Below, piece by piece: positions 1 through 9,862 of a stretch of 64,000 nucleotides of DNA; position 1 is the stretch's first letter, and each line of letters opens with the position of its first letter. The notes under the pieces were generated by a model, which did no database searches, was not told the DNA's origin, and saw only the letters and a list, made by a program, of their open reading frames with translations. Source of the DNA: an uncultured Sinobacteraceae bacterium (GTDB lineage Bacteria > Pseudomonadota > Gammaproteobacteria > Nevskiales > Nevskiaceae). The position numbers were made by a program, and so were the translations under genes. The stretch lies in contig CAIJRD010000015.1 of NCBI GenBank assembly GCA_903822975.1, positions 1 through 64,000 of the forward strand. Reading direction: 5' to 3'.

Positions 1-130
1 CAAGGGTGCATTGCCAGAACAGCTGCGCGCAGTCGGCTACGGCAAATCGCAGATGCTGATCAATCCCGAGAAGGATGATGCGGATCGCGAACTGAACCGT
101 CGCGTCGAATTCCGCGTCGTCGATAAATAA
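1..130 (+). CDS. OmpA-family outer membrane protein, C-terminal fragment (5' end outside window)
   Basis: Frame reads KGALPEQLRAVGYGKSQMLINPEKDDADRELNRRVEFRVVDK*, nearly identical to the OmpA C-terminus of the ORF ending at 3325. Confidence 0.9.
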   Translation, partial: KGALPEQLRAVGYGKSQMLINPEKDDADRELNRRVEFRVVDK

Positions 131-163
131 GCGTCGTTGAGTAACGGACTACTGAGACTGAAC

Positions 164-1606
164 ATGAACAATCCAAGCACGCGGCGTTTGATGTCACGCA
201 CGCTCTCGCTGATTCTGCTCGGCAGTGCGGCGGCGCTTCTGGCCGGCTGCGCCGATGGACCTGGCAACGGCACCACCAGCTCGGGAACCACCAGCGGCGC
301 GAGCGGCGGTGTGACCAGCGGCGCCAGCGGCGGCGTGACCGGTGGTACGACCGGCAATACCACCGGCTCCTGCAGTTCGTCGACCAATTGCCCGGTCGTC
401 ACCGTACTGCTCGATGGCAAAACCGTCGATAACTTGGCCGACATCAGCGGACACGCGCTCGTCACTTGGACCTCGACCAACACCGACACCACGACCGGCA
501 CGACGCCTTGCACGCCGTCCGGCGGACTCGGCACACCAACCGATCCGTGGCAGGGTCCGTTGCCTTACCAGAGCACGCCGCCCGGCCTGACCGAACAGCC
601 CGTCGCGAACGGCGTCTATACCTTCGTGCTGACCTGTATCAACACGACCGGTGACGGCGCGTCGGCAGGCGCGGCAACGCTCACCGTCGGTCCGATTACG
701 GGCAACGAAAAATCGATCACCGTGACCGTGACCGCAGCTCCGACCTCGATCGCACTCGGCGACAGCTCGACGCTGACCTGGTCGGCGCTCAATACGGATG
801 GCAGCAGCGATTCGAGCATCACCTGCACGCATACGTCCTCGCCGGTGGATCCGGTTTGGAATGCCGCCGCCACGACGGCTTCCGGCATGGTCACGGTGAC
901 CCCAGCAACTGCAGTGGTCTACACCTATGTGCTGACTTGCACCAATGCCTCGGGCGGCAATGGCGCAGGCGCGGCAGCGGTGGCCGTCGGCGACAACAAC
1001 AATCCGCCACTGATCCAGTGCCCGGCCGGACAAACGTTCCAGAGCTTCCGCAACACCAGCAGCAGCGATAAGACCTACACCGCCAGCGCCGATACCGGCG
1101 GACTGTGCCTGCTGTGCTCGGTGACGCCGAACCCGCCGACGAATCTGGTCGCGCCGGTAACGGCCAACGATCTCGGCACGCCGGCGGTCATCTCGCTGCC
1201 GATCGGCCTGATCATCGATGGCGGCAACGTCACCGTGACCGACACCCTAGGCCCGATCACGCCAGCACCGGGCGGCAACGTCGTCGGGTTCGTGATCTCG
1301 GAGCCGGGTAATCCGATCCTGAGTCTCGAAGCGCTGCAGAACATTGCGATCTCGACGCTGGCCGCCGACGGCACCGTTGTCGAACGCGCCGGCAATCTGA
1401 CCGCGGTCAATCTCGATCTGCTGAGTCTGTTCACTGATCCCACTAAGCGCGCCGTGGTGATCAATGCCAAGTTGCCGTACAGCTCCGTCAAGCTGTCAGT
1501 CAGCGGGATTGCGCACCTGATCACCAACGTCAACGTCTATGAGGCGGGCGCATGCGTGGCGCCGGGAAGCACCGGCGGAACCTCGGGCGGTTCCAGCGGC
1601 GGCTGA
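164..1606 (+). CDS. Secreted lipoprotein with Gly/Ser/Thr-rich linkers and Ig-like repeats
   Basis: ORF 137..1606; internal ATG at 164 gives signal peptide MNNPSTRRLMSRTLSLILLGSAAALLAGC (lipobox LAGC); GTTSGASGGVTSGASGG linker; repeated W-T/W-S...TC..G..YTFVLTC modules. Confidence 0.75.
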   Translation: MNNPSTRRLMSRTLSLILLGSAAALLAGCADGPGNGTTSSGTTSGASGGVTSGASGGVTGGTTGNTTGSCSSSTNCPVVTVLLDGKTVDNLADISGHALVTWTSTNTDTTTGTTPCTPSGGLGTPTDPWQGPLPYQSTPPGLTEQPVANGVYTFVLTCINTTGDGASAGAATLTVGPITGNEKSITVTVTAAPTSIALGDSSTLTWSALNTDGSSDSSITCTHTSSPVDPVWNAAATTASGMVTVTPATAVVYTYVLTCTNASGGNGAGAAAVAVGDNNNPPLIQCPAGQTFQSFRNTSSSDKTYTASADTGGLCLLCSVTPNPPTNLVAPVTANDLGTPAVISLPIGLIIDGGNVTVTDTLGPITPAPGGNVVGFVISEPGNPILSLEALQNIAISTLAADGTVVERAGNLTAVNLDLLSLFTDPTKRAVVINAKLPYSSVKLSVSGIAHLITNVNVYEAGACVAPGSTGGTSGGSSGG

Positions 1607-1635
1607 TCGCTTCACGAGCTGATTGCAGTATCCAA

Positions 1636-1664
1636 CCGGCCCTCGAAAGAGGGTCGGTTTTTTT
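1636..1664 (+). terminator. Rho-independent terminator
   Basis: ccggccctc-gaaa-gagggtcgg followed by ttttttt. Confidence 0.85.
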
Positions 1665-2203
1665 GTGCGCTCGATTTCGTCATTGGAGGATGCCGTCACT
1701 GACGACGGCAGTCGACGATTCGACGTTTTTTAGAAAACGGATTCGCGCGTTTTCGACTCCGGCGAAGGCGAAACGCCAACTCAAGTATGCCCTGGCCTGT
1801 TTTGACTACAGCCGCCAAGCTACTTCCAACAAACAAGTCGTTGCGGCCTGGACGGCAGCCAGGACCTGACAGACGGCACGCATTGCACACGCCTGCGGCG
1901 CCGAGCTCTCGTTGCGATCGGCTATGTAATTCGTAGCTGTAGAAACCGCAACGGACATCGCACGCAAATAATCGGCAGGCTCGTTGATGAAGCCACGCCA
2001 TGGCAATCCGCGTGCGCAAATGTCACCCACGGTTAATTCCGAGCCGATTCGCGTTGCTAGAGTTTTTTCACAACGCGGAAGTTGCCGTGCTTTGTTCGCA
2101 GTGCAGTCGTCATTTGACTGCTGCCGCGTCGCCCTTGCGGCGAACTGAACGGAACGTTGGCACTTGCGCAAGAAAACGGCAACAAAAACCTAAGGGGAAT
2201 CGC

Positions 2204-3325
2204 ATGCGCAAGGGGTTATTCATTGGCGCGCTCGTCATGAGCGGTGCCGCCTATGCTCAAGACACGGCAGGAACCTTGCCGCCGAGCATGGAATCTGCGG
2301 GGCCCAGCTCCTCCGCCAGCGCCGAGACGCCAGATGGCGGAACCAATTACATCGCCGTACTCGGCAGCTACATCCGTGCCGACAAGGATCGTGGAACCAC
2401 GCACAACGGCTACGGTGCTTCGCTTGTTCTCGGGCATGTTTTGAACGAAAACCTGGCGCTGGAAGTGGCGCCCAGCTTTACGCTGTACGAGCACGGCAAG
2501 AACAAGGGTACCGACTACTATCAGGAAGGCGGTACGGTCGACCTTCGCGTGAATTTTCTGGGGCGCAACGAACCCATCAGCCCATTCCTATTGGGCGGAA
2601 TCGGCGGTGTCTATGACGACATGCTGCCGCGCAGCGAAAAGAAAGCGGCTTTCATCGTTGACGGTGGTGCAGGTTTTGTAACCCAGCCGTTCTACGGTGT
2701 CGCGCTGCGTGCAGAAGCGCGCTATTTGTACGACTTCCACAACGGACTTTCGAACGCCGGCTTCGGCGATATTCGTGGATCAATCGGATTCGAGATCCCG
2801 CTAGGCATCGTCAACAAGATTGTCGTCGCCGCGCCGGAACCGGTGACGATGGTCACCGCAAAAGAAGTCCCACGCCCTTGGATCGATACCGATGGCGACG
2901 GCGTGGACGATGAGCACGACAAGTGCCCAGGCACACCGAAGGGCCTGAAGGTCGATGCCGACGGCTGCGTGATTCCGGGCCAGGTGATCGTGCTGCGAGG
3001 CGTTACCTTCGAATTCAACAAAACGCGAATCCAGCCCAACGCAGCCGCAGTGCTCGACTCGATCTTGCCGGCGTTTACCGGTCAGGCCAATCTTCACGTC
3101 GAAATCGCCGGCCACACGGATTCCGTTGGCAAGCCGCAATACAACCAAAAGCTATCGCAGTCGCGTGCCGACGCCGTTCGCAATTATCTGATCGGCCTGG
3201 GCGCTCTGCCCGAACAGCTCCGCGCGGTCGGCTATGGCAAATCGCAGCTCCTTATTAATCCCGAAAAATCGGAAGCCGATCGCGAGCTGAATCGTCGCGT
3301 CGAATTCCGAGTCGTCGAGAAGTAA
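2204..3325 (+). CDS. OmpA-family outer membrane protein (beta-barrel, TSP3-like Ca motif, OmpA C-terminal peptidoglycan-binding domain)
   Basis: ATG at 2204 (signal MRKGLFIGALVMSGAAYAQ) after aaggggaatcgc; DTDGDGVDDEHDKCPGTPKG; FEFNKTRIQPNA...EIAGHTDSVG...LSQSRADAVRNYL. Confidence 0.9.
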   Translation: MRKGLFIGALVMSGAAYAQDTAGTLPPSMESAGPSSSASAETPDGGTNYIAVLGSYIRADKDRGTTHNGYGASLVLGHVLNENLALEVAPSFTLYEHGKNKGTDYYQEGGTVDLRVNFLGRNEPISPFLLGGIGGVYDDMLPRSEKKAAFIVDGGAGFVTQPFYGVALRAEARYLYDFHNGLSNAGFGDIRGSIGFEIPLGIVNKIVVAAPEPVTMVTAKEVPRPWIDTDGDGVDDEHDKCPGTPKGLKVDADGCVIPGQVIVLRGVTFEFNKTRIQPNAAAVLDSILPAFTGQANLHVEIAGHTDSVGKPQYNQKLSQSRADAVRNYLIGLGALPEQLRAVGYGKSQLLINPEKSEADRELNRRVEFRVVEK

Positions 3326-3351
3326 GCCCAACTCCACGTCAGGAAATTGAT

Positions 3352-4863
3352 ATGACTTACGAACTGAATCTACGTCCGCTGGCCCGTTTGGCCTGCCTCA
3401 GTCTGATCGGCAGCGCATGCGTCTTGTTTGCAGGCTGCTCGAACGATAGCGGCGTCACCGATGGCGCCACCACCGGTGCGTCCACCGGCGGCAGCACGGG
3501 TGGCGCAACCGGCGGCAGCACGGGCGGCGCAACTGGTGGCAGCACAGGTGGTGCCACCGGCGGGAGTACGGGTGGAGCGACAGGCGGCAGTACGGGAGGC
3601 GCAACGGGCGGAAGCACGGGCGGCGCAACCGGCGGCGGCACGGGCGGTACGTGCAAGCCGGGCGACACCGCTGCGACTTGCCCATCGATCAGTGCCTACT
3701 ATCCTGTAGTCAACGTTCTGGTCGACGGTGTGCCCAGCGAAACGATTCCTGCGGGCCAAGCGTTCACGCTGAGCTGGTTGGCAGTCAATGGTCCTGCAGA
3801 TCCGGTTGCCAACGAACCGCTCACCTGTGTGGCATCGGGTGCTTGGAGCGGCGTCAAGGCCGCTTCGGGTTCCGTAGTGTTGCCGGGACAGCCAAACGGC
3901 GTTTACAACTTGGTTCTGACCTGTACCAACTCGTTCGGTCCGGGTGGCGGCTCCGCCACCTTGAACGTTGCGACGACGGCGGATCCCAGCAAGGCTCCGA
4001 CAGTGACGATCCAATTAGACGGCAAGCCCGCAGAAACCGTGGTGCCAGGTGCTCCGGCGACGCTGAGCTGGTCGGTCGATAACTCGGCCGATACGGTTCC
4101 CGGCGAAGTCGCCACCTGCGTGGCCTCGGGTGCATGGAGCGGATCGAAGGCGACCAGCGGCTCCGCGGCGGTATCGCAGACCGTGCCAGCCCTGTATTCG
4201 TACACGCTCCAGTGCAGCAATTCATTTGGCAGCTCGGCGCAGTCGGCGGTACTCAATGTTGCGAATGGCACGCTCGCGATCTGCGACCTCAACGACACGA
4301 AGTGCCTGACCTACTACGCCTACGTCAATTGCGCGGCAATCAAGCCGGGGACCGTGTTCAAGACGCTCGAGTCACCCAACGCTACGGAGTCGTTCGGAGT
4401 GAATCCGCCGGCCTTGTTCTGCAACAAATGCAGTGTTGATAATGCGGGGAACGTGATTCTCCCGACGGCCGTCACACCTGCCACCATCAAGGTTGGTAAT
4501 GCGGCGCTGCGCGGTGGGGAATACTTGATGGTCAAGGACCAGACGACGGTCTACCCGGCCGGCACACCGGTTGGTTTCGTCGTCTCGGCCACGCCGGATT
4601 CACCGATCTTCGCATTGGGATTGCTGCCGAGGCTCACGGTGACGTCTGTAAACAACGGCGTCGACAACAAAGGTGCGAGCAATGGGCTACTGCCGCAGCT
4701 GTTCGTGCTGGATATCTTCAAGCTGCTGAGCAACGACAACCTGTCGACCGCGATCTACACGCCGGACAAGCCGTTCGACGCCGTGAAGGTCACGCTCGGC
4801 GGACTGATCGAGCATGACTACAACCTCGATGTGTATGCAGCCGGCGTGTGCGTGCCCTACTGA
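3352..4863 (+). CDS. Secreted lipoprotein with GGSTGGAT octapeptide repeats and two Ig-like repeats
   Basis: Signal with lipobox VLFAGC; (GGSTGGAT)6 repeat; two repeats of ...LDGKPAETVVPGAPATLSW...CVASGAWSG.KA.SGS...YxLxCxNSFG. Confidence 0.8.
   Translation: MTYELNLRPLARLACLSLIGSACVLFAGCSNDSGVTDGATTGASTGGSTGGATGGSTGGATGGSTGGATGGSTGGATGGSTGGATGGSTGGATGGGTGGTCKPGDTAATCPSISAYYPVVNVLVDGVPSETIPAGQAFTLSWLAVNGPADPVANEPLTCVASGAWSGVKAASGSVVLPGQPNGVYNLVLTCTNSFGPGGGSATLNVATTADPSKAPTVTIQLDGKPAETVVPGAPATLSWSVDNSADTVPGEVATCVASGAWSGSKATSGSAAVSQTVPALYSYTLQCSNSFGSSAQSAVLNVANGTLAICDLNDTKCLTYYAYVNCAAIKPGTVFKTLESPNATESFGVNPPALFCNKCSVDNAGNVILPTAVTPATIKVGNAALRGGEYLMVKDQTTVYPAGTPVGFVVSATPDSPIFALGLLPRLTVTSVNNGVDNKGASNGLLPQLFVLDIFKLLSNDNLSTAIYTPDKPFDAVKVTLGGLIEHDYNLDVYAAGVCVPY
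3487..3648 (+). repeat. Imperfect 24-bp coding tandem repeat (GGSTGGAT x6 plus partial)
   Basis: ggcggcagcacgggtggcgcaacc-type units read directly, diverging mostly at synonymous sites. Confidence 0.9.
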
Positions 4864-4915
4864 TCTTGGCACGTCCAATTTGCCGGAGGGTCGTATGACT
4901 TAACGGCGCATAACT

Positions 4916-4948
4916 GGCCCGACTTGCCGCAAGGTAAGTCGGGCCTTT
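4916..4948 (+). terminator. Rho-independent terminator
   Basis: ggcccgacttgcc-gcaa-ggtaagtcgggcc-ttt, 13-bp stem with one G-U. Confidence 0.8.
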
Positions 4949-5202
4949 GTTATTTATGGATCGTCGACACGCCGAACCCAATCGTCGAGGCTCGCTCGGT
5001 ATGGCCGAAGCTTCAAAACGTTTCGACCTGTACCAAGTGATTGCGTCGAGGCCAAAGCGATGCGGAACTTTGAGACACTGCAGCGATAGGGACATCGGCC
5101 GCACCCGGGCGCGCACGTCAACCCGGCGCAGGATTCAATTGACTGATGCAGTAGAGGCTGCGAGCGAGTTCTTCAGTCGTTCGTTGAACGTTTGTCGAAC
5201 TG

Positions 5203-6651
5203 TCAGGTGCTACGTGGCGCCGATGAGGCTTCGGCAATTGCAGCCGCATGCAGCATCGCCCTGGCCTTGTGCAAGGTCTCTTCCCATTCGGATTGCGGAT
5301 TCGAATCGGCAACGATGCCGGCCGAAGCCTGAACGTGGACCTGGCCGTCCTTGATCAGTGCCGTGCGGATCGCGATCGCCAGATCCATGTTGCCATCGAA
5401 GCCGATATACCCCACCGCACCGCCATAAAGTCCACGACGCACCGGCTCCAGCTCAGCAATCAATTCCATCGTGCGGACCTTGGGCGCGCCGGTGAGTGTG
5501 CCGGCCGGAAACGTTGCAGCCAGCACGTCGATCGGGTGCAGGCCTGCCTTGAGCCGACCTTTCACTTCGCTGACGATGTGCATCACGTGGCTGTAGCGTT
5601 CGACCACCATTTTCTCGGTGACGCGCACACCGGTTTCGCAGACGCGGCCGATGTCGTTGCGTCCGAGGTCGATCAGCATCACGTGCTCGGCAATTTCCTT
5701 GGGATCGGCGAGCAGTTCCGACTCGAGTGCGCGATCCAGCTCTGGCGTTGCCCCGCGCGGGCGCGTGCCGGCGATGGGCCGCACCGTCACTTCGCGATCG
5801 GTCGCGCGCACCAGAATTTCCGGACTGCTGCCGACCACGTGATGATCGCCGAGGTTGAGGCAGTACATGTACGGCGAAGGATTCAGCCGCCGGATCGCGC
5901 GATACAGTGCCGTCGGCGGCGCATCGAAGGGCGCGCTGAGTCGCTGGCCGAGTTGGATCTGGAAGGTGTCGCCGGCCGCAATGTAGTCCTTGGCCTTGGC
6001 CACCGCCGCAAGATAATCGTCTTGCTTGAAGGTGCTGACGAAGTCGAGCGCCCGTGGCTTGTCCACCAGCGGAGCGTGCGGCATGGCATGCGCGGCACTC
6101 AGCTCGGCTTCGATCGCGTCGAGCCGTGCGCTGGCACGCGCGTGATCAGCGGCGTCGTCGATGCGTGCATGAACCACCAGCGTCAGCGTTGCGCGGAGGT
6201 TGTCGAAGACCACCACTTCGTCCGCCAACATCAGTAGCACGTCGGGCACGTGCAAGGTGTCCGGCTGATCGAGCTTCAGCGTCGGCTCGAAGAAGCGCAC
6301 GCAGTCGTAGCCGAAGTAGCCGACGTAGCCACCGGTGAAACGAGGCAATCCCGGCGCGGGTGCAACACGCATGCCGTCGATGTAACGACGCAACCAGGTC
6401 AACGGATCGGACGAGTGGCTGCGTTCAACGGTGACGCCATTTCGAACCAGCTCGATGTCGTTGCCGCGAACGCTCAGCCATTCGCGCGCCGGCAGGCCGA
6501 TGAATGAGTAGCGGCCCCATTGGTCACCGCCGACAACGGATTCGAACAGAAACGTGTGCGGGGCGTCAGCAAGTTTGAAGTAGGCGCCAACCGGTGTGTC
6601 GAGGTCGGCAGGCAGTTCGCGCGTCAGCGCGACGTGGGTGTAGGCGGTCAT
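5203..6651 (-). CDS. trpE: Anthranilate synthase component I
   Basis: ATG at 6651 (MTAYTHVALTRELPADLDTPVGAY); chorismate-binding motifs PIAGTRPRG, LIDLGRNDIGRVC, TFPAGTLTGAPKVRTMELIAELEP, GGAVGYIGFDGNMD. Confidence 0.95.
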   Translation of the reverse strand: MTAYTHVALTRELPADLDTPVGAYFKLADAPHTFLFESVVGGDQWGRYSFIGLPAREWLSVRGNDIELVRNGVTVERSHSSDPLTWLRRYIDGMRVAPAPGLPRFTGGYVGYFGYDCVRFFEPTLKLDQPDTLHVPDVLLMLADEVVVFDNLRATLTLVVHARIDDAADHARASARLDAIEAELSAAHAMPHAPLVDKPRALDFVSTFKQDDYLAAVAKAKDYIAAGDTFQIQLGQRLSAPFDAPPTALYRAIRRLNPSPYMYCLNLGDHHVVGSSPEILVRATDREVTVRPIAGTRPRGATPELDRALESELLADPKEIAEHVMLIDLGRNDIGRVCETGVRVTEKMVVERYSHVMHIVSEVKGRLKAGLHPIDVLAATFPAGTLTGAPKVRTMELIAELEPVRRGLYGGAVGYIGFDGNMDLAIAIRTALIKDGQVHVQASAGIVADSNPQSEWEETLHKARAMLHAAAIAEASSAPRST

Positions 6652-6849
6652 GAGAGGGTTATTTTCAGATTTGGACAGCGATGAAGGTCGCATCGGCGGC
6701 GCAAGGACTGCATCAGCGCAGCCATCGCCAACTGATTCCGGTGGCTAAAGTCATCATCAAATCCGAAAACACCATTTTCTGTGTCGCCTTCTGTCGTAGC
6801 TGCAGCTGCCCGCAAAGTTAGATCGAACACAGGTTCGGGCGATTGCGCA

Positions 6850-7566
6850 TTAGCGAATAGCCGTGGCGATTGCGCTACGCATGGCGTTGATCGTCGATGC
6901 GTAGTCCTTGGCGCCGAAGATCGCCGAGCCGGCGACAAACGTATCCGCGCCCGCCGCTGCGATGCTGCCGATATTGTCGGTCTTGACGCCTCCGTCGATC
7001 TCGAGCCGGATCGAACGTCCGCTGCGCGACTGGTACTCGTCGAGCAGTGCCCGTGTCTCGCGCAGCTTGGCGAGCGCCGAGGGAATAAAACTCTGGCCAC
7101 CGAAACCGGGGTTCACCGACATCAACAGCACGATGTCGACCTTGTCGAGCACATAACGCAGTGCATCGAGCGGCGTGGCGGGATTGAATACCAGGCCGGC
7201 CTGACAGCCTGCATCGCGAATCGCCTGCAGGCTGCGATCGATGTGACGGGTTGCTTCCGGATGGAAGGTGATGCTGGTGGCACCGGCCTTGGCGAAGTTC
7301 TGCGCCAGGGCGTCGACCGGCTCGACCATCAAATGCACATCGATTGGCGCCTTGACGCCGTGCTTGCGCAGGGCTTCGCAGATCATCGGCCCGATCGTCA
7401 GATTCGGAACGTAATGGTTGTCCATCACGTCGAAATGAATCCAGTCGGCGCCGGCCGCCAGGACGTTGACCACCTCCTCGCCGAGTCTCGCAAAGTCTGC
7501 GGACAGAATGCTGGGAGCGATCAGGGCTGGTAGGCGACTTGGCAGAGGGTCCACAGGTCTTCGCAT
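6850..7566 (-). CDS. rpe: Ribulose-phosphate 3-epimerase
   Basis: [65 protein letters not shown]. Confidence 0.95.
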   Translation of the reverse strand: MRRPVDPLPSRLPALIAPSILSADFARLGEEVVNVLAAGADWIHFDVMDNHYVPNLTIGPMICEALRKHGVKAPIDVHLMVEPVDALAQNFAKAGATSITFHPEATRHIDRSLQAIRDAGCQAGLVFNPATPLDALRYVLDKVDIVLLMSVNPGFGGQSFIPSALAKLRETRALLDEYQSRSGRSIRLEIDGGVKTDNIGSIAAAGADTFVAGSAIFGAKDYASTINAMRSAIATAIR

Positions 7567-7781
7567 GGGTGAAATGAAAGAGCGCGCATTATTCCAGATG
7601 CATCGGCGACCTGATCTCGGCGCAAAGGAGGGTATTGGGTCCGAAGCCGGTATGGAGATAGAAAATAAGCATGATATCGATTCATACAATTGTCTGTACT
7701 AATCAACTCGAATCGCGCGATAGTCCGTACATGCCGATGCATCAAACGCATCGGCGGCCATCAACGAAGAGGATCTGACTC

Positions 7782-9257
7782 ATGACGAAAACGCCCGAGA
7801 AGCCGCTGACCCTGACCACTGGCAACGGTGCACCGGTTGCCGATAACCAGAACTCATTGTCGGCGGGGCCGCGCGGCCCGCTGTTGCTGCAAGATTTCCA
7901 CTTGATCGAAAAGCTCGCGCAGTTCAATCGCGAGCGCGTGCCCGAACGCGTGGTTCATGCGAAGGGCTCCGGCGCGTACGGCGAGTTCACCGTCACGCAG
8001 GACATCAGCCGGTACACCAAGGCCAAGTTGTTCGACAGCATTGGCAAGAAGACCGAAGTTTTTTTGCGCTTCTCCACCGTTGGCGGTGAACTGGGCTCGG
8101 CCGATACCGAACGCGATCCGCGCGGTTTCGCCGTAAAGTTCTATACGGAAGAGGGCAATTGGGATCTGGTCGGCAACAACACGCCGGTATTTTTCTTGCG
8201 CGATCCGTCGAAGTTTCCGGACTTTATCCACACGCAGAAGCGCAGTCCGCAGACGCATCTGAAATCGGCGGACATGCAGTGGGATTTCTGGTCGGCATCG
8301 CCGGAGTCGCTGCATCAGGTGACGATTCTGTTTTCCGATCGCGGCACGCCCGACGGTTATCGCTTCATGCACGGCTTCGGAAGCCACACCTTCAGCCTGA
8401 TCAATGCGCGCAATGAACGCGTCTGGGTGAAATGGCACTTCAAGTCGAAACAGGGTGTGAAGAATCTCAGCCCGGCGGATGCCACACGCCTGAAGGGCGA
8501 AGACCCGGATTACGCACAGCGCGATCTTTTCAACGCCATCGCGCGAGGCGACTTTCCGAAGTGGCGCGTCTGCATTCAGGTGATGCCGGAAGCCGATGCG
8601 TCGACCTACCCCATCAATCCGTTCGACCTGACCAAAGTCTGGCCGCACAAGGATTACCCGCTGATCGAAGTCGGCGAGCTGACCCTCAATCGCAATCCGG
8701 TGAATTACTTCGCCGAAGTCGAACAGTCGGCGTTCTCGCCATCCAACATCGTGCCCGGCCTGGGCTTCTCGCCCGACAAGATGCTGCAAGGTCGCCTGTT
8801 CGCATACGCGGACGCGCACCGCTATCGCGTCGGCACCAATCACCAGCAGTTGCCGGTGAATGCGCCGAAATGCCCTTACCACACCAATTATCGCGACGGC
8901 TCCATGCGGTTCGATGCCAACGGCGGCGCGGGTCCGAACTATGAACCGACGATCTTTGGTGCACCGACGCAGGATCCGGCGTATCGAGAGCCGCCACTGG
9001 CGCTTTCGGGTGCGGCCGATCGCTACGATCATCGCGTCGACAGTGACTATTACAGCCAGGTTGGCGACCTGTTCCGCCTGATGAGTCCGGCACAGCAGAA
9101 GTTGCTGATCGACAACATCGTCGGTGCGATGAAGGGAGTTACGCGTCGCGAAATCGTGCTGAAACAGATCGCTCACTTCCGCAAGGCCGATCCGGCCTAC
9201 GGGGCTGGCGTGGCCAAGGGGCTTGGCATCGAAGTCGAGGCGGCGGTCGAGGCTTGA
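7782..9257 (+). CDS. katA: Catalase (heme, monofunctional)
   Basis: [94 protein letters not shown]. Confidence 0.95.
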   Translation: MTKTPEKPLTLTTGNGAPVADNQNSLSAGPRGPLLLQDFHLIEKLAQFNRERVPERVVHAKGSGAYGEFTVTQDISRYTKAKLFDSIGKKTEVFLRFSTVGGELGSADTERDPRGFAVKFYTEEGNWDLVGNNTPVFFLRDPSKFPDFIHTQKRSPQTHLKSADMQWDFWSASPESLHQVTILFSDRGTPDGYRFMHGFGSHTFSLINARNERVWVKWHFKSKQGVKNLSPADATRLKGEDPDYAQRDLFNAIARGDFPKWRVCIQVMPEADASTYPINPFDLTKVWPHKDYPLIEVGELTLNRNPVNYFAEVEQSAFSPSNIVPGLGFSPDKMLQGRLFAYADAHRYRVGTNHQQLPVNAPKCPYHTNYRDGSMRFDANGGAGPNYEPTIFGAPTQDPAYREPPLALSGAADRYDHRVDSDYYSQVGDLFRLMSPAQQKLLIDNIVGAMKGVTRREIVLKQIAHFRKADPAYGAGVAKGLGIEVEAAVEA

Positions 9258-9303
9258 TCGGCGGTTGATCAAAGCTTCGCGCGAGGATTTCCGATCGATT
9301 CGA

Positions 9304-9327
9304 GGGCGGCTGCGGCCGCCCTTTTTT
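9304..9327 (+). terminator. Rho-independent terminator
   Basis: gggcggc-tgcg-gccgccc-tttttt. Confidence 0.8.
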
Positions 9328-9406
9328 CGTCGCCGTTCGAGTCCCGCGCTTTGCGCTCGGCGACGCGTTTGCATAGAGTGAGCGCATCTCCACTCTTGAA
9401 CTCGCC

Positions 9407-9862
9407 ATGGGCATTGCGTTCGGCCTGCATATCCTCTTTGCCGTCCTCTGGGTCGGCGGAATGTTCTTCGCTTACGTCTGCCTGCGGCCTGCCGCCAGCG
9501 CACTCGACGCGGCAACCCGCACCCAGCTGTGGGCGGCGACCTTGGGTCGATTCTTTCCGGTGGTCTTGCTGGCGGTACCGGTAATGCTCGCGAGCGGCTT
9601 GTATATGGTGTCGGTCGAGGGCGGCATGGCCGATGCCGGCCTGCGGATTCATTTGATGCTCGGCATTGGCGTGCTGATGATGCTGCTGTTCCTGCATGTA
9701 TTTTTTGCGCCGTTCCAGAAACTCAAGCGCGCGGTTGCTGCCAACAACACCGCGCAGGCCGTGGCTTCGATTGCGCAGATCCGCAAGCTCGTTGCGGTGA
9801 ACCTGTCACTTGGCATCCTCGTCGTGCTGATTGCCAGCGGCGGCAAATATCTGATCGGCTGA
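9407..9862 (+). CDS. CopD-like small integral membrane protein
   Basis: [22 protein letters not shown] and four hydrophobic segments; stop overlaps the purC ATG. Confidence 0.65.
   Translation: MGIAFGLHILFAVLWVGGMFFAYVCLRPAASALDAATRTQLWAATLGRFFPVVLLAVPVMLASGLYMVSVEGGMADAGLRIHLMLGIGVLMMLLFLHVFFAPFQKLKRAVAANNTAQAVASIAQIRKLVAVNLSLGILVVLIASGGKYLIG

Noticed and set aside
3487-3648. Possible CRISPR-like array
   Set aside because: Contiguous 24-bp coding repeats without unique spacers; no cas genes in the window.
3357-3709. Antisense and off-frame ORFs with PPVAPPVLPPV and RAAQPAAARA repeats over the GGSTGGAT tract
   Set aside because: Inevitable alternative-frame readings of the 24-bp repeat; the lipoprotein frame has signal peptide, lipobox and flanking domains.
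7854-9515. 553-aa minus-strand ORF opposite catalase
   Set aside because: Shadow ORF; catalase motifs cover the whole plus strand.
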